The notes below the pieces were generated by a model that was not told the DNA's origin, searched no databases, and saw nothing but the letters and a program-made list of their open reading frames with translations. The translations under genes were made by a program, and so were the position numbers. 41,893 nt of DNA from Candidatus Poribacteria bacterium. Lineage in GTDB: Bacteria; Poribacteria; WGA-4E; UBA9662. The DNA lies in the NCBI GenBank assembly GCA_012963885.1, contig DTUY01000384.1, positions 53,572-95,464 on the forward strand, in the 5' to 3' direction. Below, in pieces: positions 16,534 to 25,070 of the stretch. Positions within the stretch are counted from its first letter, which is position 1. Each line of letters begins with the position of its first letter.

Positions 16534-17742
16534 ATGACAGAAATTACTAATAAAAGTTCCCGCCGCCATTATAGCTTGCTCCACTTTATTTCGCTTAGTC
16601 CAAAAAGTGGAATACTCATCTACATGAATCTCTACCTAAAGCGTGCGGGGTTAAATAGTTCGCAGCTTGGAACCGTTGCTGCCATCTTTTCATTCATGAG
16701 CATATTCTCCTCGCCAATTTGGGGGATTGTTGCTGATTCAGTCAAGGACATGAGACGAATCATAGCTCTGCTTTTCTTGTCTGCCAGTTTGGTATACCCA
16801 TTGTTGCTTTTTACAAAAAACTATTATGCTATATTGGGTATTATTATGCTTTTTTCCTTTTTGGAAACGCCTGTTGCCCCGATCAATGATGCACTGACGT
16901 TGGGTTTCATTAAGCAACATGGGGGCGACTACGGCCGAATACGACTTTGGGGATCGATTGGAATTGGAATTTCAATGCTCCTATTTAAGTTGATGATTAA
17001 GGACGAGTTCGAGGGAAACATCACCTCAGAGTTTGGCTATGGACTATTATCGGTATTTATATTTTTCAGTACTTTTAGGTTATTAGGTGTCGTGTGGGTA
17101 CTGATGATTCCAAATCCTGCTGAAGTGGAGGTTAGAGAACCTTTCAAATGGAACCAGCTCAACCGCTTTATCACCGTCAACTTTGTATTAACTTTGATTA
17201 CAGGGTTAATGGCCAGGGCAGCTATGCAGGCTTATTATATTTTCTTTTCAATTTATCTTGAAGATCTTGGAGTCCCTGACAGTTCACAGGGATTCTTCTG
17301 GGCATTAGGCGTTGCATCAGAGATTGGGATGATGTTTGTTATCGGTAATCTAATAAAATGGACCGGAATAAAATGGATAGTGATTATCGGTATGCTAGGT
17401 ATGGCCATGAGATTATTTTTCTATTCGCTGAAACCATCAATAATCGCGATCTTGTTTCTGCAACTTTTTCATGCGCTAACTTATACTGCCTTTCATATTG
17501 GAATCGTTAACTTCATCAGTACCATGTTGCCGGATCAGGTTCGTGCCAGTGGACAAACTTTATACAGTGGTATTGTTTGGGGATTGGGTGGGATGATCGG
17601 GGGGAAAATATGTGGTGGGATTGAAAAAACACACGGTAGATTTGTGATGTTTAGGATTTCATCCATTATCGCCCTTTTGGCTGCTTTAATCACCCATATA
17701 TTCGGTAAGGAACCGCAAAGTCCTTTAGAAAACACAATATAA
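16534..17742 (+). CDS. MFS transporter (LacY/nucleoside-symporter-like)
   Basis: 402 residues with about twelve hydrophobic segments. The N-terminal part reads F-I-S-L-S-P-K-S-G-I-L-I-Y-M-N-L-Y-L-K, then G-L-N-S-S-Q-L-G, and the loop 2/3 motif G-I-V-A-D-S-V-K-D-M-R-R corresponds to the MFS G-x-x-x-D-x-x-x-R-R signature. A second signature-like string, F-G-L/I-R-L-W-G-S-I-G, is seen as Y-G-R-I-R-L-W-G-S-I-G, typical of the MFS_1-like/LacY group that handles sugars and nucleosides. It probably imports the product or substrate of the upstream sulfatase; this is inference from position. The sequence is AT-rich (14 G/C of 60 at 16801-16860). Confidence 0.88.
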   Translation: MTEITNKSSRRHYSLLHFISLSPKSGILIYMNLYLKRAGLNSSQLGTVAAIFSFMSIFSSPIWGIVADSVKDMRRIIALLFLSASLVYPLLLFTKNYYAILGIIMLFSFLETPVAPINDALTLGFIKQHGGDYGRIRLWGSIGIGISMLLFKLMIKDEFEGNITSEFGYGLLSVFIFFSTFRLLGVVWVLMIPNPAEVEVREPFKWNQLNRFITVNFVLTLITGLMARAAMQAYYIFFSIYLEDLGVPDSSQGFFWALGVASEIGMMFVIGNLIKWTGIKWIVIIGMLGMAMRLFFYSLKPSIIAILFLQLFHALTYTAFHIGIVNFISTMLPDQVRASGQTLYSGIVWGLGGMIGGKICGGIEKTHGRFVMFRISSIIALLAALITHIFGKEPQSPLENTI

Positions 17743-17758
17743 GTTTGGCCCAGAGTTA

Positions 17759-18338
17759 TCACCCTTCTTTGGGTTCTATCCCATGCAGTTCTATGCTTGA
17801 AATTTTCGCTGCTTCAAAAGGAACATCTCGTTTTATCGCACCGAGTCCCTCAACCACACCAAAAAGGTGCTCATCAGCAAGCTAATCCATTTGTAAATAG
17901 GCATCACCATCGCTGCCCATTCCCAGGGAAGCGCTTTTTTAGCTATTAAGCGGTTTTCTCTGTCGAAAATGCTAATGAGGAAAGGACTTTTATCTATTTT
18001 TATCTCGAGTTCTGCTGTGTTTATCAAAACAGCCTTTTCCTCATCCACAGCAGTAAAGTCGGGGTGGGAAAACCGTTGTTCGAACGTACAAGATTCCATT
18101 GTCCAATCATCCTTGAAGCTGGTAGTGACCCATCGGCGGAGAATCTCACCCGAAATATATTGTCGGTTAAAATATTTATTTTTATTATTTGTTGGTTTGT
18201 ACAGTTAAAAGTTATTTCATTCTGGCATGTCCCATAGAGGTTCCAGTCAGTTATATTTCCCGCATGTTCGTAAGCACACGACACACTTGCCATCAAGCAA
18301 ATTAAGACTGCAAACACAAAAATAGGATTTCCCGGCAT
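17759..18338 (-). pseudogene. Relic of a glycoside hydrolase family 31 gene (N-terminal part)
   Basis: Three minus-strand frames together resemble the N-terminal domain of GH31 alpha-glycosidases. Frame A (from 18338) has a signal peptide and I-L-T-D-N-I-F-R-V-R-F-S-A-D-G-S-L-P. Near 18118 it shifts to frame B: F-K-D-D-W-T-M-E-S, then I-N-T-A-E-L-E-I-K-I-D-K-S-P-F and I-S-I-F-D-R-E-N-R-L-I. Near 17930 it shifts again to a frame with D-E-H-L-F-G-V-V-E-G-L-G-A-I-K-R, matching the GH31 D-E-H-x-(F/Y)-G-x-G-E-x-x-G pattern, and stops at 17759. A stop also interrupts this last frame before the D-E-H motif. The catalytic barrel (several hundred residues) is absent. This is a truncated and frameshifted remnant. 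Confidence 0.6.
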
Positions 18339-18431
18339 GGTATTCCCCTTCTCAAGTACTTCCAGTTAAACTGGGATTTCCAATCTAACTTTGTATATCC
18401 TTGCTTAGCTCCCATGGGCTTCTTTTCTAAT

Positions 18432-18572
18432 CGAATATCAAAGAGAGCAAATGGCATTGTCCAAATCTACATTACAGACATTGAAGAGTTATTGCAAATC
18501 ACTGAAAGTCGAGCCACCCCTCAGTTGACTGCCAAGGAAAAAGCAAAGTATGAAATCTTGGTTTTGAACTGA
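18432..18572 (+). pseudogene. Relic of the C-terminus of a WD40-repeat protein
   Basis: In the frame ending at TGA 18570-18572 the translation N-G-I-V-Q-I-Y-I-T-D-I-E-E-L-L followed by Q-I-T-E-S-R-A-T-P-Q-L-T-A-K-E-K-A-K-Y matches the closing blade and tail common to large bacterial WD40 proteins (D-G-T-V-R-I-(W/Y), then L-L-x-x-A-x-S-R-(V)-T-R-x-L-T-x-E-E). Nothing further upstream in frame continues the propeller. It lies 36 bp before a TIR-domain relic; the two families often occur in the same bacterial signalling proteins. Confidence 0.5.
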
Positions 18573-18607
18573 TAATGCCGATATGCTGTATGCTTGAGGT
18601 CAACTAA

Positions 18608-18779
18608 ATGATGTCCGACGTATTCATCTCTTATTTGCGTAAAGATATAGAGTTCGCTCAACGCCTGCACCATGAGTTGGAAGCTAGAGACCATGCCCCT
18701 TGGGTAGACTGGCAGGACATCCCTCCGACCTCTGAGTAGTTGGATGAGGTGCCATGCCGGTATTCAATCAGCGGATACT
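18608..18779 (+). pseudogene. Relic of a TIR-domain protein
   Basis: From ATG 18608 the frame reads M-M-S-D-V-F-I-S-Y-L-R-K-D then F-A-Q-R-L-H-H-E-L-E and W-V-D-W-Q-D-I-P-P-T-S-E. The opening D-V-F-I-S-Y-(S)-R-K-D and W-V-D-W-x-D-I-P-P-(T) are hallmarks of bacterial TIR domains of the type fused to WD40 or other sensor repeats. TAG at 18737-18739 sits where relatives have Trp (E-W-L-D-E-I). The next conserved piece, A-G-I-Q-S-A-D-T, is found only after a frameshift at 18760-18779. Beyond it no TIR sequence is recognisable. TIR proteins often act as NADases in immunity or signalling; this copy cannot. Confidence 0.65.
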
Positions 18780-19140
18780 CGATTTCAAACTGGAGCTACT
18801 TCATAGAACTCGACTGCCCGAATACTTTACGCTCAACAGATACCCAATATTTGTTTTCATCCTCATGCCGGTTTTAACGAATTTCTGAGATGGTTGGACA
18901 GCACTAACCCAATTTTATTCACCACTGCATGTCTAACAACATGAAAGTTCTTGCCTTTCTGCTTAACCTCTAAATTTTCAGGTATCGAGCAAAGTAGCGA
19001 CTAACCATTTTTCAGGGGGTCAAGAGCCGATATGAAATGAACCATATGCTGGAGAATTTCCAAGTGGACGATTTCATCACCAGTTGGAATTGAAGCCATG
19101 GGAATTCGAGTTTCGTCAGTCGATTCAAATTATCTTGTTT
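18780..19140. other. Non-coding remainder after the TIR relic
   Basis: 361 bp with stops in every frame. Short open pieces exist but none matches a family I know. Probably decayed coding DNA. Confidence 0.5.
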
Positions 19141-19512
19141 TCACGAGAGAGCCACAAGAACACGTCCCCCCTCGATGTGAACGCCATACCGTCTTACCCT
19201 GATGCAATCCGGCTCTAGCGATGAACACCCCGTACGAACATCAATCTTCCAACCATGCCAGGGACACACTAGGAACTCATCCTTACGCAGCAGTTCGGGT
19301 TGCTCGCCAGGCCGGCTAGCTGATACTTCTCCTGTCAACAGGCCATCGGATAGTTTCGCTCCGTGGTGGGGACACACGTCCCGAATCGCAAAGAACTCAT
19401 TTCCCCGCCGGACGAGAACCACATCCCTGCCTGCCACACAAACGACGTAGGGTCTTCCTGATTCGAACGCGTCGACTTGCCCAACATCGTGATTCTGGCT
19501 AGATACAGGCAT
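19141..19512 (-). CDS. Rieske [2Fe-2S] ferredoxin-like protein
   Basis: 123 residues. The Rieske cluster ligands are present as C-x-H in C-P-H-H-G-A-K-L and C-x-x-H in C-P-W-H-G-W-K-I-D. A loop of about 30 residues lies between them (longer than average, containing S-A-S-R-P-G-E). This is a small soluble electron-transfer protein of the type that serves Rieske oxygenases or stands alone. Its start abuts the stop of the amidohydrolase gene with no gap, so they form one transcription unit. The obvious oxygenase partner is not in the window. The segment is richer in G+C than most neighbours. Confidence 0.9.
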   Translation of the reverse strand: MPVSSQNHDVGQVDAFESGRPYVVCVAGRDVVLVRRGNEFFAIRDVCPHHGAKLSDGLLTGEVSASRPGEQPELLRKDEFLVCPWHGWKIDVRTGCSSLEPDCIRVRRYGVHIEGGRVLVALS

Positions 19513-20577
19513 TTACGACCCCAGCCCGTAGAACACGGCAGCGTTTTTCCACATAATTCTTTCTCGTAATTCACCCGTGATCACGTTCGGAATTGCCTGA
19601 TTCGGTGCATCAAAGTCCCAGTGAGGATAATCCGTCGCAAACATTAGGAAATCGTCCGAACCGATCATATCTAGAATCTGCACGAGATGCTGTAGATTTG
19701 GAGGTTCTTCCATCGGCTGCGTTGTCGCTCGGAAGTGTTCCAGAATGTACTCACTCGGTAGTTTCTTAAGCCATGGCACCTCATCACGCAGCCCACGATA
19801 GTTCTGGTCGAGACGCCACATCAGTGCTGGCAGCCAGGCGAAACCACTTTCGATCAGGACGACCCGCAATTTAGGAAACCTGACGAAGGTGCCTTCACAG
19901 ACTAAGCTGATCACCTGGCTCTCAAAAGCCTGTACCATTCCCGTGTGGTCCTCGATATAATATGATGGCCATCCCACAGCTGTGATCGGAACATCGCCCC
20001 CTCCACCAAAGTGAATCCCAATTGGCAATTCGGCTCCGCACGCAGCTTCATAGATAGGATCCATCTGCCACTTTCCATAGGGCATGCTAGAGCGAGCCAT
20101 CAGCAGTACTTGGACGAAACGCCTGTCATCTGCGAGACGATGTATTTCTTTCGCTGACCCTTCCGGATCACCAGGGTGGACCAAGATTGAGCCAAGCCAC
20201 CTCGGATCAGAATCGAGCCAGTCAGTCTTTGTCCAGTCGTTGACAGCTCGCATCAAAGCTCGTCCGAGGTCGGGGTTCTTGATCTGCGGCACACCGATCA
20301 GCGGATTCAGGATTCCGTAGTCAATTCCCCACATATCGAGCAGCTGTTCTTTTGCAAATTCTGGCTCAGAGCCAGCAACCCCACCCTCATAGGGAATCGC
20401 GTCACGTCGTGCAGCCTGTGCGTACACTTTCGGATACAAGCTCACCCCCGGCATTTTGAACCCGCCTTGGACGATGTAGGCCTTCCATCGCTCTGACAAA
20501 TGCGGCATCAAATCGTCAACCGAGCGAGTGTAATTATGCACGTCGGCATCGATCAGCGATAGAGATCCCGCTGTCAT
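19513..20577 (-). CDS. Amidohydrolase family 2 (TIM-barrel metal hydrolase/decarboxylase)
   Basis: 354 residues. Opening L-I-D-A-D-V-H-N-Y (about 7-15) is the metal-site strand of amidohydrolase-2 proteins, where the usual H-x-H is here D-x-H-N. Further marks: G-I-H-F-G-G-G-G-D (mid-protein His), L-I-E-S-G-F-A-W-L-P near 240-250, and A-T-D-Y-P-H-W-D-F-D-A-P near the end, whose Asp is the catalytic acid. This group includes ACMSD-like decarboxylases and hydrolases of aromatic breakdown. Direct coupling to a Rieske protein suggests aromatic or steroid-like substrate catabolism, which is inference. 32 of 60 bases are G/C at 20521-20580, against 23 of 60 in nadD (4201-4260). Confidence 0.9.
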   Translation of the reverse strand: MTAGSLSLIDADVHNYTRSVDDLMPHLSERWKAYIVQGGFKMPGVSLYPKVYAQAARRDAIPYEGGVAGSEPEFAKEQLLDMWGIDYGILNPLIGVPQIKNPDLGRALMRAVNDWTKTDWLDSDPRWLGSILVHPGDPEGSAKEIHRLADDRRFVQVLLMARSSMPYGKWQMDPIYEAACGAELPIGIHFGGGGDVPITAVGWPSYYIEDHTGMVQAFESQVISLVCEGTFVRFPKLRVVLIESGFAWLPALMWRLDQNYRGLRDEVPWLKKLPSEYILEHFRATTQPMEEPPNLQHLVQILDMIGSDDFLMFATDYPHWDFDAPNQAIPNVITGELRERIMWKNAAVFYGLGS

Positions 20578-21440
20578 ACCACTCCGAGAGGTATCCGGTT
20601 GAGTAACTCCCAGCTCATTTCTCCGTTGGTCTTGCTTACAGGATCGAGTGCGTCTCTAACTCGCACTCGATCTGTGTCAAACCCCATATGTAATATGAAC
20701 CTAAATTTAGCCACAAACTACGTTCATTATAGTCGAGTTAACTAAACTAGGCGAGCAGGTTTTCTTGATATATATAGTCATCGTTAATTATTGCCGCCTT
20801 GGTGAAGATCCTATCAGACTGTTTTTTTCGCCCAATCTTATTTACACACAATAAGATCCCAACAGCGGTACATACAAAGAGTCGGATAATTTTCAAGCAA
20901 AAAAGACCAGGTTCCAAAACAGCGAAACACATCACTTCTTTCCAGCTAGAAGCTAGTAACCCAAAGCTATACATATCGCCCACAATGGTTTGAACTAGAC
21001 TTCAATGGCATACTGGGCTGCTGTCACTTGCTAGTCGTCAAATATGCCATCTCCTAGAAACAGGCTTGGTTATCAGCGCGTCCTCAGATCCTTTTCACTA
21101 CGATGGCCTTGGTATTGGTTGTAGAATTGACAAACCCAGTAAACGTAGACGGAAAGTCCAGATACGATTCATGCCGAACTCAAGTGGCTAACCACAATGA
21201 TGCACTTCCCTCTGGGCACATTGGTGTGCACATCGGCACAAAGCCTAGGACCAGACGATCAGAGAAATGCACTGTTATTCCATATGCATCATCATGTGTA
21301 AAGCCGAATTTGTGACGGTGGATTATGACTTGCCGATTCGAGACCATCAGAGCTCTTTATACCAATATGTGTTTGGGAATGGATGACATTGAACTGAGAG
21401 TTGTGCTACACTCTCAATATTTCGAGTAGGGAAAAAAACA
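20578..21440. other. Long gene-poor gap between amidohydrolase and sialidase-like gene
   Basis: 863 bp. Apart from the inverted repeat at 20642-20672 I see only short overlapping open frames (none above about 80 codons) without recognisable domains or ribosome-binding sites. A stretch around 21096-21160 (H-Y-D-G-L-G-I-G-C-R-I-D-K-P in one frame) looks protein-like but could not be assigned; it may be decayed coding DNA. Promoters for the flanking divergent genes are expected here. Confidence 0.4.
20642..20672. promoter_or_regulatory. Perfect 11-bp inverted repeat upstream of the amidohydrolase gene
   Basis: Arms GATCGAGTGCG (20642-20652) and CGCACTCGATC (20662-20672) flank a 9-nt loop. It lies 65 bp upstream of the minus-strand amidohydrolase start. 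No T-run follows on either strand, so an operator is more likely than an intrinsic terminator. Confidence 0.4.
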
Positions 21441-22406
21441 ATGATAACCAATTTCCTAACCTGTTTGTTTACTACGATCTCACAATTGCTCGAGGCAGAG
21501 GAACCGAATATCGTTTCGGCCAGAAAAATTTGGGATCGCGCCCCACACAGCGCTTTCACCGATTTGATTTACTTTCGCAATCGCTGGTGGTGTACATTCC
21601 GTGAGGCTCAAGACCATGGAGGTAGCAACGGTACAATAAGGATAATCATGTCGGAGAATGGGGACTGCTGGAAGTCGGCAGCATCGCTTGAACAGAAAGG
21701 GACTGACTTACGGGATCCCAAACTCTCTATCATGCCTAGCGACCGTTTGATGTTGATCATGGGAGGTAGCGTCTATGATGCCCGAGGTACCTGCCAGACT
21801 CGGTCGCCGCGAGTGGCGTTCTCCAAGGATGGCTACGATTGGACCGAACCAAGAAAACTCTTGGCCGAAGATCACTGGCTTTGGCGTGTAACCTGGCAGG
21901 ACGGTTGGGCATGGGGTGTCAGCAAACTGGGTGAAGGTCGCGACCCACGGAGGTGTATGTTGTATCGTAGCCGTGATGCTCTTGATTGGGAGTGGATCAC
22001 CGAGTTCCGCCTACCTAACAATACTTGGAACGCCAGCGAAACGACGCTCCGGTTCTTGCCCGGTGGTGAGATGATTGCTCTTACACGACCCCACTGGATC
22101 GGTACAAGCCGTCAGCCCTACACAAAATGGTCGTGGACTAAAATGGAAGAGAACATTGGTGGCCCCAACTTTATCCGCCTGCCAGATGGTGGGCTATGGG
22201 CAGCTGGACGACGCTCTGGCGAAAAGCCAACCACTGTTCTTGCCCGCATGAGGCGAGACAGTTACGAACCTGTTCTCACGGTGCCTAGCGGTGGTGATTG
22301 CAGCTATCCAGGGTTGGTATGGCACGATGACCTGTTGTGGATGAGCTACTACTCATCACATGAAGGAAAGACAAGCATCTATTTGGTGAAGATCAAGATT
22401 AGGTAA
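21441..22406 (+). CDS. Sialidase-fold (BNR/exo-alpha-sialidase-like) protein
   Basis: 321 residues predicted to form a six-bladed beta propeller. Seen: W-D-R-A-P-H-S-A-F-T-D-L followed by W-W-C-T-F-R-E-A-Q-D-H-G at about 30-60 (the F-R-E corresponds to the first active-site Arg region); repeated S-x-D-G-x-x-W blades (S-E-N-G-D-C-W, S-K-D-G-Y-D-W, S-R-D-A-L-D-W); and L-R-D-P-K-L-S. Proteins of this exact type are abundant in Planctomycetes and Poribacteria-like genomes and are annotated only as exo-alpha-sialidase-like; cleavage of sialic acid is unproven. The N-terminus (M-I-T-N-F-L-T-C-L-F) is weakly hydrophobic and not a clear signal. Stands alone with a weak AGGG site upstream. Confidence 0.8.
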   Translation: MITNFLTCLFTTISQLLEAEEPNIVSARKIWDRAPHSAFTDLIYFRNRWWCTFREAQDHGGSNGTIRIIMSENGDCWKSAASLEQKGTDLRDPKLSIMPSDRLMLIMGGSVYDARGTCQTRSPRVAFSKDGYDWTEPRKLLAEDHWLWRVTWQDGWAWGVSKLGEGRDPRRCMLYRSRDALDWEWITEFRLPNNTWNASETTLRFLPGGEMIALTRPHWIGTSRQPYTKWSWTKMEENIGGPNFIRLPDGGLWAAGRRSGEKPTTVLARMRRDSYEPVLTVPSGGDCSYPGLVWHDDLLWMSYYSSHEGKTSIYLVKIKIR

Positions 22407-22964
22407 CCCATCTTTTTTCTTTGATCCAGAAGGGAACAGTAGCTAATTCATGGTCCACGTTCGAACCAACCATATGATGTTTAAAGCATCGATCAATCTG
22501 GTTACCTTGTTCCAGGTCAAGGGGCTATCCTGCTTCAGCATGCCAATTTAGACAATCTGAACGAATTAATGTAATTTAACTTAAAAGTGAATTGGGTGCA
22601 TTTGGCATTTACTGCAACTTAATTGTATGGTTGATTCCACGGGAATCATATTTTGTGCCGAAGATCAACGTTGACCCCGAAAGATAGGTGGTGCAGATGC
22701 TGTTTCTGAAACACCACGATTTAGATGCCAAAACGGAGACTAACTATGACACACATACTCAAGCGACTGTCGGTGCTGACCACAGCTATACTTTTTCTCC
22801 TACCTGCTTTCGCTATCGCGCGACTAACACAACAAGAATGGGTAAGGATATGGCCGGGCAGTTCGACTTTTACGCATGGACGCTCAAGATGCCTCGCGCG
22901 GCTTCCAGTTCGAGCGAATCAATTAATACCTAACTGTGCTAAATTGAAACATAACGAGGAATAT
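22407..22964. other. Gap with an orphan signal-peptide relic (22746 onward)
   Basis: 558 bp. Nothing is recognised in 22407-22720. From ATG 22746 a good signal peptide follows (MTHILKRLSVLTTAILFLLP), then sequence that makes no sense as a domain (L-T-Q-Q-E-W-V-R-I-W-P-G) and runs in frame into the next gene at 22965. A piece in another frame, D-A-Q-D-A-S-R-G-F-Q-F-E-R-I, ends in a stop nearby. I read this as the start of a separate exported protein now reduced to a stub, fused by chance to the following gene. Confidence 0.4.
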
Positions 22965-24947
22965 ATGACCAGATATGGCAGATCACGACTTGGCAAAACA
23001 ATTGGGTGTATTCTGGCAGTAATCCTCGTGTTCAGTTGCTCAAGCTGGTGTTGGGCAGCTAATGACCGTGTCATCCCGCACATTGATGCAACCATGACAT
23101 TCGACCAACCTCCGGAATGGGCTGTGCTACAGCGACAGCTTATCGACCAGATGAACACATCCGTCGACGTATTCATTGAGAAGTACCTGAAGGACGATGG
23201 TTCTTTCCGGTACAATTGTTGGGGCAAACTGGACGATTCTTACGAGACGTTCCACAATTGGCCAACGTTCTACGCGCTCGGTGGCGATGCCCGTTTCCTC
23301 CCACTTGCCAAGCGACAGTGGGAGGCCATCACTCGTCACTTTGCCGACAACGGCACTCTGGACAATGAGTTCCACCGCTGCGGCGACTGGTTTCATCTCG
23401 GTGAAGGTTGTCACCTGTTCTATATGCTATGCTTAGCCGATCCATCCGACCCAAAATTTATTGATCGTGCTCAGCGTTTCGCTGGTCTCTACCTGAACGA
23501 AAATCCCGACGTGAAAAACTACGATCCTGACCACAAACTGATCCTCAACACCCAAACTGGCAGCAACGGGCCGCTACCGTGGACGCCCGACAAGCCTTGG
23601 GAGTACGTCTGGACTATGGAGCACTATGGACTTCCGTTCTACGATGTGCCAGGTATTGCTAGCTACGCCGATTTGAACGCAGATGATAACATGAAGAAGA
23701 TGGCAGCAGTAGCGCATGCCCGGTGGGGACGTGGCGATGGTCCTATCAACCTGGCTGTTACTAGCCTTATGCTCAACGCTTTCCTGGCCACGGGTGAGGA
23801 TAAGTATCGCACGTGGATCACGGAATATACCAACGCTTGGATCAAGAGAGTGCAGGAGAACGGGGGGATCTTGCCCGACAATGTCGGCTTATCAGGCAAG
23901 ATTGGTGAATACATCAACGGCAAGTGGCATGGTGGCTACTACGGCTGGACTGTCTACCATGGATGGGGCGGATACGCTCAATCCACGGGGATGGCCGCCG
24001 AAAATGCGTTGCTGGTGACTGGTGATTCCGTCTACCTCGACCTGCTGCGTAGCCAGATTGATTTGCTCATTGGGTTAGGTATCGCCAAGAATAATACAGT
24101 CTATGTCCCTCACAAGCACGGCGACCCAGAAAAGGTGGTCAATGCACCGCTGTCGTTCCTCCCGGTTCTGCGAAATCCTGATGGGACGTGCCAAGAAGTC
24201 AACGGCTGGTTTAAGTTTATGCCCATGGACCCGGTTGGTCCGGCACATCTCTGGAATATGTCAATGGATCTGGCCGACCTTGAGCGCTCTAAGAAAATCC
24301 GCAATCATGATCCTGAGGCACGCTGGTCCCGCGATTGGGAGAGGATCGAATCGATCAGCCGTTTTATGTCCAAGGACCACGGTGGGCACGAAGCCGCCTG
24401 GCAGGCTTATCTAGACGGCACATATCCGACATATCCAGAAGAGATCCTGAAATACAATATTGCGCAGGTGAACGGCCGCTTGGATGAGATTCGCCAGCAT
24501 CAGCCGAAAGAAAACGATGGGTTCAGCCTTATCTACCGCAATCCGGTCAGCGTCGAGGGGCTAGTTAACCTGACCATGGGTGCGCCACTGCCATTCTACA
24601 ACGGTGGATTGCTGATGGCGCGCGTACGTCACTTCGACCCGATGAACAAGCGGCCGGGGTTGCCACCGGATGTTGCAGCTCTGGTTTCTGAGCTGGCGTC
24701 GGATCGCACTGTCCTACATCTGCTCAACCTCAGTCTCACACATTCACAAGACGTAATTGTTCAGGCCGGTACCTACGCTGAGCACGAGTTTGCCGACGCA
24801 GCGTACCAACCTCAGTTGGAGGAGGAGGCGTCACTGCCTGTAAACGGTACACGCTTGACGGTTCACCTGCCACCACAGTCGCAGATAAAGCTTGACATCA
24901 CCACAAAGCGTTTCGTCCACAAACCGTCCTACAACTTTCCATGGTAA
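22965..24947 (+). CDS. Secreted alpha/alpha-toroid-like protein, probable carbohydrate-active enzyme
   Basis: 660 residues from ATG 22965, chosen for the GAGGA site six bases upstream; an in-frame extension to 22725 exists but adds a second signal-like segment. The signal peptide covers L-G-K-T-I-G-C-I-L-A-V-I-L-V-F-S. The mature protein is rich in Trp, Tyr, His and Gly, with helix-pair patterning and motifs such as N-W-P-T-F-Y-A-L-G-G-D, H-L-G-E-G-C-H, G-W-G-G-Y-A-Q-S-T-G-M-A-A-E-N and D-P-V-G-P-A-H-L-W-N-M-S. The final 100 residues look like a beta-sandwich. This fits (alpha/alpha)6-barrel glycosidases or lyases, but I cannot assign a family. G+C is high (34 of 60 at 23521-23580). Neighbours are a sialidase-like gene and a sulfatase relic. 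Confidence 0.7.
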   Translation: MTRYGRSRLGKTIGCILAVILVFSCSSWCWAANDRVIPHIDATMTFDQPPEWAVLQRQLIDQMNTSVDVFIEKYLKDDGSFRYNCWGKLDDSYETFHNWPTFYALGGDARFLPLAKRQWEAITRHFADNGTLDNEFHRCGDWFHLGEGCHLFYMLCLADPSDPKFIDRAQRFAGLYLNENPDVKNYDPDHKLILNTQTGSNGPLPWTPDKPWEYVWTMEHYGLPFYDVPGIASYADLNADDNMKKMAAVAHARWGRGDGPINLAVTSLMLNAFLATGEDKYRTWITEYTNAWIKRVQENGGILPDNVGLSGKIGEYINGKWHGGYYGWTVYHGWGGYAQSTGMAAENALLVTGDSVYLDLLRSQIDLLIGLGIAKNNTVYVPHKHGDPEKVVNAPLSFLPVLRNPDGTCQEVNGWFKFMPMDPVGPAHLWNMSMDLADLERSKKIRNHDPEARWSRDWERIESISRFMSKDHGGHEAAWQAYLDGTYPTYPEEILKYNIAQVNGRLDEIRQHQPKENDGFSLIYRNPVSVEGLVNLTMGAPLPFYNGGLLMARVRHFDPMNKRPGLPPDVAALVSELASDRTVLHLLNLSLTHSQDVIVQAGTYAEHEFADAAYQPQLEEEASLPVNGTRLTVHLPPQSQIKLDITTKRFVHKPSYNFPW

Positions 24948-25070
24948 TACCCTTCCGTTGGGAAGGATGCTGGAAATCCATCGAAGATCTCGTTTTGGGA
25001 GGATCAAAGGCAGGAAAATGCACGTATCTGCAGTGTTGTTACTCATGGTATTGCTTTTCAATTTATTTCC

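Noticed and set aside
20747..21315. Small proteins in the 20.6-21.4 kb gap
   Set aside because: Open frames of 60-80 codons overlap on both strands and lack ribosome-binding sites, domains and codon bias.
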